This document shows positions 45,495-57,400 of a DNA stretch of 64,000 nucleotides, one piece after another (the stretch's first letter is position 1; every line of letters begins with the position of its first letter). The position numbers were made by a program, and so were the translations under genes. Source of the DNA: Hydractinia symbiolongicarpus (taxonomy: Eukaryota > Cnidaria > Hydrozoa > Anthoathecata > Hydractiniidae); contig NC_079883.1 of NCBI RefSeq assembly GCF_029227915.1, positions 21,390,001-21,454,000 on the forward strand. The letters are read 5' to 3'. The notes beneath the pieces are model-generated. The model had not been told where the DNA came from. It did no database searches and worked only from the letters and a program-made list of their open reading frames with translations.

Positions 45495-48400
45495 CTGTAA
45501 GATAAAAAAATGCAAATATTAATCATGCCTTTAGAAAGATATAAAAGCGACCCAATGATACCTAATCAAAAAACAGCACGCATGTGGACCTTTCTTAGGG
45601 AAAAACAATAGACATCTTACCGACTTTTTGACATTCTGCACGATTCGGGGTGCCACCTTTAAGCGTGAGTAAGCCATCACCGCATGGTAAACACGTAGTT
45701 TGACTAGCCAATGGCTGGTACGTTCCAACAGGACAAAGAGAACAGCTTCCTTTTCCGTCATCATAACTGCCAGGCGAGCATTGAACTGAAAAAAACAAGT
45801 AAACGGGTATATCCCTCGTCCAAATTGGCAGTCGGTAAATCGCACATGGTTCCAATGCTTACAATCAAGAGATATAGCAGTTGAATCAAATCAAATCAAA
45901 ACTCACCGCATTTGACCTTGTCTTCACTCGGGCCCATCCCAACCGGGCAGCTAAGTTCCCCAACTTGCCAATCAATCGAAAATCTCAGTGTTTCTACAGT
46001 AAGGCGACATTCTTTCCATTTCACGGTTAAGCCTTTGTTTTCCTTCATATCATCGATGACAGCAGAGACTTTCGTCTGGAGCAAAGATCTTTCACTCGCC
46101 ACTGATAATGCAAAATTGACACTATCATGTGCCGTACTTTTATCTTGCGACATGCTAACATCCACAGTCAATCCGGCTTTGTTACTTTCGGTGCCGTTAT
46201 TTTTATACTTCAACTTTATAGCACTTTCCGTTAAACCAAGTTTCATTTTCAACAATGATTGAATAGCTGTGGTCACACTTGCTGAATTATCGGTCTGTGG
46301 TAGATTGCAAGAAGTATCTTCAGTATGTGAGAGGATATCAAAACGCAGTCGAACAGCTTCTTTGCGTTTGTAAACTCTGACAATATCAAGCTTAGCCTTT
46401 CTACTGTAAATAGAGGTATATCCATTTGAAAGTTCGCACCAGTATTGACCAGTATTCTTTATTAATGCTCGTGAAATCTTCAAAATGCTAGACTGTGCCA
46501 ACACCACGGCTTTACTTGCTGAGTAGGGTTGAAACCACCATTTGTAAAACGCTTGAGGTTCGGCTGTACCATTGCAATAAAACATAACCGGTTTCCCTCC
46601 TGGATACTCCAACGCATGGTCTATCGGATGTGCGTTTAACTTTAATCTGTTAAAAACGCGTACCAGAACACGATTTGATGTTACTAAGGTTGTCAATGTC
46701 TTACCTCCGCACACATACGATCCTTGGTCTTCAATAGAAACATCTTCCAATTGTAATTTCCATGAATTCTGTTTTGGAAGCAAAGTTCCATTTCTTCGCC
46801 ATTGATATTCCATTTTAGCGGGTCCGTCAATTGTACATGTTAATTCAAAGTCCTCTCCAAGATAAGCCACGGCAGACAGGGGCATTTTTGTTTCCAATGT
46901 TGGTGCTTCGTCACAAAAATAAGTGTTTTTGTCAAGAAGATTTAATAGATTAAGGATATTTTTAACTACGTTTATTGCATGTAATTTTTTCATCTTCGAA
47001 TTTTTAATGAATGACAACACAGTTTGTTGAAGTTGTTTTAAGGTTGTTATGGCAACATGGTAGCCTTTCATCTCAGGCTCGTAAAGAACCGTCAAGTTGT
47101 TTATTTGCGCTTCAAAGCAATCAATAAATCCAACACACACGGAGCCAATGTCATCGCCCAAAACCACTTCGCTTGTTTTCTGCCAACGCTCAATTACTTC
47201 ATTGATATTCTCCTTCGAAGCTGCGTCAAGATTCATTAATTCTTTCTGTAATTTTTCAGTAGCTTCAGATTCTGTGAAACTACTAGGAACCGAATTACCG
47301 ATAGGCAGGTTGACGTTGCCATTATCAGTTGCTGCTTTCACGCTACTTTCGAGCTCTTCCATTATGTTCATGAGTGTGACGAACTCTTCTTTATAGTTTA
47401 TACACACTGACGCCCAATGTTTCGCGTCTTTTTCCTCTCCAATATTGACGGCACTTTGAGAAAGAGACCGACGACGCCGTTTTGTAAGTGGTATGTAGTC
47501 GACATAACTAGCGACAATCATGTGCACGACGTTTGTAAAGGATGCAGTTTCTTTTTCGAAATCGACGGCGATATCGAGTTGACTGGCTAAATTTTTCTCG
47601 TCCACCATTCTAATTCGTACGGGTAGAAGTTTCATTTCTGGATGATACGCTGTGACGTCAAATTCAACTTTCTTAATATTTATAACGGATTTATTGCGAT
47701 GTACCATACGTGAGATCATCTTCCATTGCTTACCCATAATGATGTGCGATTTAACAGCCTTCTGGTGCGTGCGAGAGCTTCTTAATTTTTCAGCAAGAGA
47801 GATATTAAGTGTTAGCTGTGAACGGCGTAGCTGGATTTCCGCTATTTGGACATCTTTCTCCCTGGCTTTTAACACACCAGAAGCGTTGTTATAATTTTGA
47901 TAAGTCACAATCATCTGCTTCTGAATGTTCGGCAAAGTATTGGATAACTCTTTTTTTAGTTTCCAGCAGTTCTCGTTGTCGTTCAAACATGCAACTTGCT
48001 GCATGTAAACACACTCGCTTTTAAGACAACATAATTTTCCCTCGTGATATCCACTGATTACAGATTTTTGAATGTACTCGCATTTTTCAACAGGCACTTT
48101 CAAACTTTCAATATGCACCTTATCCAATAAGCACAAATATGTTATATTTTTCGGAATGACCACGGTTTTATAGGTGATATCACACGCATCATTCACCCAG
48201 TCAACGAATCCTTTTATGCCTTGATACAACTGCACTACACTTGTGACCACGCCCATTACTTGCGCAACGTTTTCAAAACCTTTTGTCGCTATATTAAATC
48301 CAAATTCGTTTAGGATTTTAACACCCGAGTTTGCGATATTTATCACGCTGTTCGCTGCATGCAAGACAGTCTCAGCGTTAAATTCTTTTATGTTTAAAAG

Positions 48401-51400
48401 CTGCTCAATATTTGACCAAATGCTCAGGGCGTGTCCGCCCACCTTCAAACCTTTTTGGAGATAGCTACCCATTTTCTTGAGATCGATGCCCAAAGATGAA
48501 GTAATTTTACCAAGAGTTTTTGTAAATGACCCTTTTATGTTTTCCCAGTTGTCGAACAACGTCTTACCAAGCTTATCCACACTCTCTATGAAATTACTCC
48601 CGGAGTCGAGGACCTTTTTAAAGTTTAACATGGCAGATTTGAAATCTTTACTGTTTATTAATGCTTTGAAGTCATTCACTAACGTCTTCCCGCTACCAAT
48701 GGCACCTAGAGCTGTTTGCGCAAAGTTGTAAAATTGTTTTGCTGATTGGACTAACCTTTTATCCAGATCAAATTTTCCTAACTCAACACCGAGTTTAGAA
48801 GCTAAACCTTTAACATCGTTAAAAATTAGACTAATAAAATTACTAGATTGATTGAAAATTTTTGGTAGATCTTCCAGCGCGAACTTTAACGGATCATCCT
48901 CAATTTTATCAAACGCTTCCGAAATCGTCTTAGAAAGTTTATGGAACTTTTCATAACGATCGGCTACTGTACCCAATCCATTGCTGATCTTCTCTAATAA
49001 TTCATTTGTTTTGTCACCCAACAAATCGGTTTTTAGCAATGTTTTCCCAGTTAAAGATTTAAATACGTTGCTCGCATTACTTGCCACCGTATTGATCTGT
49101 CCAGTCAACGTTTTTATTTTGTTAACGATATTAACGGCTGTTCGAATTTTACTACCAATCGATCCGGAACCAACTAGCTTCTTAAATTCATTTCCAATAA
49201 TCAAGGCCGTATCTTTGACATTAGTCACGCCTTCGATCGTCTCGCCTATTCCAGATGCGATATCTTTGGTCTTGTTCATCACTTTCGAGATTCCCTCAGT
49301 GATTCCTTCCAGTTTAGTTCCAAACGAACGCAACCATCTCGGAGACATCGGGAGATTTTTTATAATTTCGGGAAATCCCTTCATTATGGCGTTAACCCCG
49401 TCTGCGATATCTTTAACAGCTGCAACTCGACTCTCGAGAGGGCCGGACGCGAGATTTCTAAAGCTAGCTTTTGTTTTATTGAATGCGCTTTTTATCTTTT
49501 CAAATCTCCCAAACGCGTCTGCAATATCTTCGCTGAAATTTCCCGCCTTTTCTAAGAAGCCACTCATTTGCGTTATGAAGCCCTGGTACTGTCCTGTGAG
49601 CTTTAAAAGCTCCTGATCATCGTTAAATAAAACACTAAAAACGTCCGAACTATCGTTTCGTATCGATTCCAGGAGATCAGATGACGAATGCAAAACAGAG
49701 GATATCGTTTGAAAGCCATCCTGATCAAAATCTATTTTCTTTAACCTGTTAACTTGACTTTTGATGCCTTTCACTGAACTGACAATGCTGACGACACTGG
49801 TGGATACCGTCTCAACCTTATCAAGAACAGTCTCCACTTTCCTAGTGATGTTTTCCAAATTGCCTGTAATTTGTTTGGAGATACTGGAAACAAAACCAGT
49901 TCCAAAAATTACATCGAAGTTGCAGGACTTGCAGTGTTTATTTACTAGGTGACTAATATTCTTTAAAATGCTGCCTGATTGCGATACAATATCCTTCAGG
50001 TCGCCAATTTTCTCTTTCGCAAATCTTGGCGCCAAAACTAAAATTTCACCTAAATCGTAATTTTTCAGCGATTTTACGAAGTCCTTTGTATCGTCAGTTA
50101 GTTTTCCAATTTTTTGAATGGGCCCTGATTTTATGTCGTCAATGGTCGTTGTAATATCTCCATATATGACGGCAACTTTCTTTACTGCATTCGTCAAGTT
50201 GCCAATCATACCGGAAACTTTATTGGTAATTTTGCCGAGACTTCCACTTAAATCGCGATCAAAGCTTAAAACCTTTTTCAACGTGTCCTCGATAGTATTT
50301 GAGATACTGTCTGTATTGTCCAAAATTTTATCCACCTTACCCAAAGCCTCGTTGAAAATATTGAATTTCTGTTTCCATGGCGCTCTTAAAATCCTGTGAT
50401 AATCTTCACCTATACTGTTGGCCAAGCCCTGGATGCTTCTAACATCTTTCATCACAATGCCTGCCCCTTGAAGAACAGTGTCTGTTTTATTGACCACATC
50501 AGACAAACTGTTCGATACATTCACCATTCCTTTAGTGACACGTCTAAACCAGGATGAGTCGATACCCAGAGACGGTAATACGTCCGCTGATTGGCTAAAA
50601 ATAATAGGCAGAGTCTTACCGATGCCATTAATACCTTTTGCTATCTTCCTAAGCACTGTGATTCTTGACTCAACTGGACCTTCCTGTACATCGTCTAAAT
50701 TATCTTGAATTTCGCCGAAAATAGTTTTGACTTGCTGCACCGACTCAAAGACATCTCCAACTTTAGGCAATACGACCGAACTTTTGTTAAAAACACCACT
50801 GACTTGATGTACCAAACTTTCAAAGTTATTTTGCAGGTATTTCATATCTTCGTCGCCATTAAAAAGTGCCTTAAAAATATCAGAAGTTCCATTCGTGAAT
50901 TGGTTTACATCAACTGACGACTTTAACAACGCAGCAGAGGCTTTATCAAATGTGTCTCTTGTTATTCCTCCTTTACTCAAGCCCTTAAAATGACCAGATA
51001 TACCTTTCGCAACGTCAACCATTTTTTGCCATCCTTGTAAACCAGTACCAACGCGATCAATGATGTTCGTAACGTTGTTTCCTATATTTCCAAATGTAGT
51101 TTCCAGTCTGCCGGCAAACGAGTGTATAAATCCTTTTCCGAAAATTAAGCTTGCGTCACAAGTTTTACATAATCCGGTGATTTCGGCTATGTCTTTTAGC
51201 ATTCCACCTGAGATTTGTGTCAACTGTTGAAACTCTTCAAGTTTTTGCTTCAAACTTGCAGGATTGTGCAGCAGCATTTTCCCAAACTCAAATTCCTCAA
51301 GCCCTTCCACAAAATTTTCGACCGAGTCCGTCAATTTGCCGATTTCAACTATTGGGCCGTTCTGCAATTTAACCATAGCTGTCGAGACATTTTTGTAGAG

Positions 51401-54400
51401 TCCGCGGTATTTGTCAAGTCGACTTTTTCCAACGACAGTTTCAAGAGCAGATTTTAAATCGTTTCTAGTTAAACTATAATTCAAAGCATTCGCGCTCTTT
51501 ATCGTTGTCTCGATTGCCACATCAAAGACATTTCCAATATTTTTAGCAACTTCTTGAATTGCTGGGATTTTCTGATCCCATGGTGCATCTGAAAGCTTTT
51601 TGAAGCCGTCTTTTACAACAGGGAGCTGAGTACGAATGTCTTGAACACCTTCCACAACCACATCAGTCGCTTTCAGAACACGATCTGTTTTGTCCAGCAG
51701 CGAACCTAAAGAGTTTGTGAGATCTTCAACATTTGATCCAAATCGTTTCAGCCAGTTGCCACTTAAGCCAGCGGATTCTAAAGTCTCTCTTGACAAACTA
51801 AATAATTTTGGAAATTCCTTCATCAAATCTTTTGTATTGAGTGCTAAACTTCTCGCCAGGTCGATTCTTTTCCGTATAGGTCCATCGGAGAGTCCACTCG
51901 CATTGTTTGTCAAATCGTCAATTACCAAGCGCAACTCTAACGCCTTTTTGTAAACGCCCTCGCCTTTCTTGGCGACGTCATGCGACTTATTCATCACGTG
52001 ACCAAATTGATTAATGATGTTATTAATTGTTCCACCTATTACCTGCAGGTCTACATCTTTGTCCAATAAGATTTTCACAACATTCACCGTTCCATTTTGA
52101 ATTGCTGTGATCTCATTGGTTGATTTGAACAACGCATCTGATAGTTCTTTCAGAGTATCGACGCCAAACGATTTTTTATCGATTATTTTTCGAAACATGT
52201 TTTTCATATTCTTAGCAGCAGATTTAACATGTTGAAGCTCGCCAACTGTATCACCTACTTTATCAGCATAAACTTCTATTTTCTTTAGCATTGAGCTAAA
52301 GGTACGTTCCAGTTTATCGGCCACCGACTTGAGATAATTATAACCAAATATTCTTTCCACTTTGCATGTTTTACATTTTTTCAGAATATCGTCAATTTCT
52401 TTAAAAGCTGTCCCTGTACTTGTAAACAGTTTTTGCATTTCTTCCACTTTCCGAGGTATAACCTTAGGGTCGGCAGACAGAATTTTCGTCAAATCATACT
52501 CTTTTATCGAATCCACAAGTTCATCAGCGGCATTCTTGATTTCCCCTATTTTTGATAACGGTTTGTCTTTCAGTTCTTTCAGCGTACTCTCGACCTCGTC
52601 GAACATATCGCCGTATTTTTTTAACTTTTGTTTCAACCTTTCGTACGCATCCCGATATTTCTCAACACCCCCGATTATATCGTTAATGACTCTTTCTGCG
52701 GTCTTTGAAAAACTTTCCAAAGCGTTTGAAATGGATTGAGATGCTGACGTCAGCGATTTAGCCAATCTTGTTTTCTGGTTACCCATAGAGGCGACCATGT
52801 CTGTGATCAGTTTCGACACATCCACACCGAATATAGTAGCTTCGTCGAGCAGTGGCAGATCTATGCCGATATCCTCCACAATATTTCTTGTGTTATTCAA
52901 AATTTTGCCGCCGCTATTCCGAACATGATTCAACTGTGACGCAATTTTTGGCGCGTATTGTACGTCTATGTAATTGACCATTTCAGAGTTTAAACCCATG
53001 GAATACATCACTTCAAATTGCGCGCCAACATCTCGCACAATAGAGGTAGAATCCTGCACTAGTTCCAGGCGTCTTTCTAACGCTCCTTTTTGTATATCGC
53101 TATCTGCAGGAAGGTTGGATAGTTGTTCGATTGACTTTTGAACTTTTTCGTATATTAATTTCATATTCTGTAGCTTTCCTTTGGAGCGTGTAAACAATTT
53201 TAAAATGGTATCCCCAATGTTCGAGAGTGTGTTTTTAAATGCTTTGATATCTTCGTTTAAAACACCTGCGATGGAGCTGTACAAATCTCTTGTGCTATTT
53301 TTGATGGTATCTACGCTCTCCTTCCCGTCTTTAAAAGCATTCACAATATTTTTGATACCTTCTTTAGAGAATCCGGTTTCACTTCGAGATAAAGTTTGTA
53401 GTGCAGTACGTATCTCCTCCATTGATGCTACAAAAAGAGGCAGTCCTTTCGGACTAAACTTGATTGTTTCAATAAATCGTGTCACATTTTGAGAAATCGG
53501 TTTTAAATACTTGTCCAGTTTTGCAGCGATAGCTATAAGATTTGTTTTACCGAACACATCTTTCGAATTGCAATCGTCTTCATCGCATTTTTCCAAAACG
53601 TCAACAATACCATCGAAAAACTTCTTCATTGAATCGAAATGTTCATGTAAAGTGGTAAATGTTATTTTAGAAACTTTCGGAGCGAGGGAGAGCATCACTG
53701 GGATGTTAAATGGCGGAGAGTCGTCAATAAATCTTGACATGAGGTCAATTAATCTTCCAACCGGGCTTGAAATACCATTTTTAAAACCGCTCATCAATTT
53801 TTTAATATCATCAGCATAATCTCGAATACTTCGCCTCGATAACGGTTTTACGTTAGCCATAAGTAGTCTCAACTCGTTTAACGCTGAATCAGCAACTTCT
53901 GTTTGATCAACATTTATTTTCCCATTACGTAACGTGCACGGTAGTAGAGATGCTTTTACTTCGTTCATAAAAATGATCATGTTCTTCGCGAACTGGTTAA
54001 AACGCTGAGCGTATTTTAGTAAGTCAGGCAAGGTTTTGGAATTTAAAAACAATTTGAGTTGTGCTTCCGAGTTTGTTATTAAAATAGGCATTGCTCGGAA
54101 TTTCGGATTACTATCCGGCCTTTTATCTGTGCAGAGTTGATTCAAGGAGGATAAAACGCGTTCAATGAGTTTTTTGAATTCACCAACGATACCGTTAGCT
54201 TCATTTGTAGAAACAGAGACTGTAGTTTTTCTATTTTGTTTTACTAAATTCGGTAAATTCTCAATCCCGCTAACAACATTTGTCAAAATAGCGTTCAGTA
54301 CTTCGAACTGTGCCATGCTCACTGTTGAATTATCATCTTTCAACGACGCTTCTACCTCTGCGATGACTTCCTCTTCAGTTAGGAGAGAAATCTTAACACT

Positions 54401-57400
54401 TCCCAACTCGGTGGAAAATGCAGAACGAAGCTTAGTAGCAAAGTCGTTATATTCTTTAAACATTGCAACTGTCTTTGGATGTTTTTTCCATTGGTCACTG
54501 CTTAAAGCCTCCATCGCTTTTCTGGCGTCTTTCCATTTTCCAACGATTTGTTTTAAAGGTGTGATTACTGTAGTTTCGATATTGTGACATTGTGTGGTTT
54601 TCACAGCTTGCACGCCATTAACAAAAGATTGCACCTTGGACAAAATGGCGCAAATCTCCTTTACTGAATCTATTTTCACACCATCGGTCCATGCTGTTTT
54701 GCAAATTTTAGAATCAAAGGATTTTAGGTGCTGATTTAATGTATTTAATAACTGTTTCAATGAATTGTCTTTAGTGCATGCTGTACCACATCTCGTACAA
54801 GCTTGGGCTACAATTTTGCCTGCCATTTGAAACCACTCCTGTACATTCTGAAGACCTTTTAAAACGCCAACTGCGCTTCGTTGAAGAATGCTAGGAATGT
54901 CAAACTTCGGCAGCACGGCAAAGAAATGCTGCAACACACGTTGGATATCAGCAGAGTTCCCGGTGATATTCTTGATATCATAACCTAAATCCAACCTTTC
55001 AAACACTTCCTCAAAAATAGAGCCAGACGTTTCGTTATTCGCGAGAATCTTCTCTTGTAATTTTTTCAACGTGTCTCTGTCGTATGGCTTTAAAGATCCT
55101 GAGAGAGTATTTAACTGATCTTGTAAATTCTTGAACTCGCTGTTATTCAGTCCTTGATCGAGAGCTCCTTTGACTGTATTAAGTTTGCTCTCCATTTCCT
55201 TAACCTTTTGTTCTAGTTGCTCCTTCAGAGCTGCTTTGAGTTTTTCGGCAGCCGTCGGATTTATAGCTTCTAATTTTTTAATGTCAGCAGGGCTCAATGA
55301 GCCGTTTGCCATCCTTTTTTGAATATGCGCTAAAACTTTCTTCTCATACTCCTGCTTTTCAATCAACGCTGTTAAGTTTTTTGAATATTCCGGCGCAATT
55401 TTTCGTAACCTTTCGAGATCTTCTTCTGTCACATTTCCCGTTAATTGTATTTTCTTCGTGATTTCCGCAATGGCCTGGCTTTTACGGACATTTTTCTCCA
55501 GTTGTGGATCGATCATTCGTAAACTTTGATAGTCTTCTTCGGTTAAGGGTTCACTCATGTTCAATTTAATCATAATACGATTCATTATTTTTGCGTTCTT
55601 TATCGTCTTCATTCGTTTCCGTATTTTATCGGCAAACGTTTTATTCGTGTACGATTCGAGTTTGTTAAACTCTTCTTCTGTAAGCAGTACGTTTTGGAGA
55701 CGGCGTGGAAAGCTATCAAAAAACATTTTCTTTTCAATCTGATCAATTAATTTTTTTCCAGCTTCGGGATTTATCGATTCCAACAAGTACGCATCTTCTA
55801 ACGTTAGCGATTCGTTTTTGTTAATTTTACCGTTTAATCGATCAATAACGTTTTGGGCGTAACCAGGTTCAGGGGCCGGTTGCTTGCAAGTTCCAGTGTA
55901 CTTTAACGTTCGATCTTGCACAGTATGAGAACAGACATCCTGCTGACTTTTTAGATAACCGTACCTACGATCCTCAAGCGTCACTTTACAAAGCGGTACG
56001 GTTTTGTTCACCATCCATGGTTTCTGACATACCGTGCATTTTGGTATTTTTGCGCAAGTGAACGGACAAGATTTTATCGTGCATCGATTTTTTACTGCGT
56101 TTTCGATAGCTATCATTTTCACTCTGTTACGCGTGTAAGTAGTCTCGAAAGCCTTGAAGTTTTCCACTGCCCACTTATGTTTCGATTTTTTGTCAGCTAA
56201 ATCCGTTTTCATGTTGCCTACAGCTTTTTGATCTTGTTTGATTTTGTTGGTATAAAAGTGTATCTTTCCTGTCATTTCTGTGATTGTATTCTGCGCCACG
56301 TGCAAGCGCTTACGTAACTTGTAATATTCTTCAGTAATAAATGTGTCTAACTTGGTCTGCAAATTACTAATTAATGAAGATGAACCCACGTTCGCGTACC
56401 CGTACGATCTAACACTCGCCACATCCCAATTGTTCAATTCCAAATTGACCGTACTATTAACGATAAAATCATACTTTCCGAACAATCGAATAGTTTTCTT
56501 TGGAATGACAATTCTTTTATATTCTAAGATAAATACATCTCTAATTTCATTTCCTAGAATTTTGATACCGGATTGGATCTTAGCAACTTTGACACCATCT
56601 TTAGATAAACAAATAAACATTTTATCATGCAATCTAAAGTTGAAAAAGTTTCCCATTGTTTTGTGTTCATTCACAATCACCTCCGTTTGCCACATGTCGT
56701 AAGGCCCCTTCGATAGATCGTGACACAAGCCAGCTAACTTTAAGTCATATTTGGCAGGATATAATGTGACGTTGGTTGACTCCATGCAAGGACGAAACAT
56801 ACACATGCTTGCAGCGAAATTCAACGTTAGGTACGTGAAGTCTTTCGTCGGCTTTTTGATAACGGCAAATTTCTTTAAATCTGCTAAAATGATCTTCAGA
56901 GACGACAATGCAGATTCCATTGTTGTGATCGACGACGGGTCAATGTTATTTAACTTGTCCGCCTTAAGTGACGCTATCAGCTTAGTAAGTTCAACCACGG
57001 CAGGACCAGTTTTGTAATAATGAGTTCTAATCTTAGACAAAACAAAATTCGAATCGCCCACTTTTATCATCAATTCATTGACATCGTTAAATATTTCCGA
57101 ATTCCAATCAGCCACAAACTGTTGAAATTTTGACAGCCTGGTAAACAGAGGTTCTGTTGTAACAAAAATAGACATCATAGCTGATTCTAAATCCATTAAA
57201 GGAATTTGAATCATTTGAAGAGCTGTGATCTTTTCAAAATTTTTATCTCCTGTGCCCGTTGATTTTGCTTTTGTTTCTTTGTACATGAAATTTAAGTGAA
57301 GCTGGTCTCCGGCTTTCTTTAACACAGGACGCAAGCCAGTCTTCATCTGGAAGACAGAGTTTTTACCTTGGATGATTGTTAACACGTCGTGTTTAGGTTT

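Noticed and set aside
45912-57017. Many plus-strand ORFs of 60-210 codons (for example 48981-49616 and 52362-52739)
   Set aside because: They lie antisense to the continuous giant exon and reflect its codon bias; none has motifs of its own.
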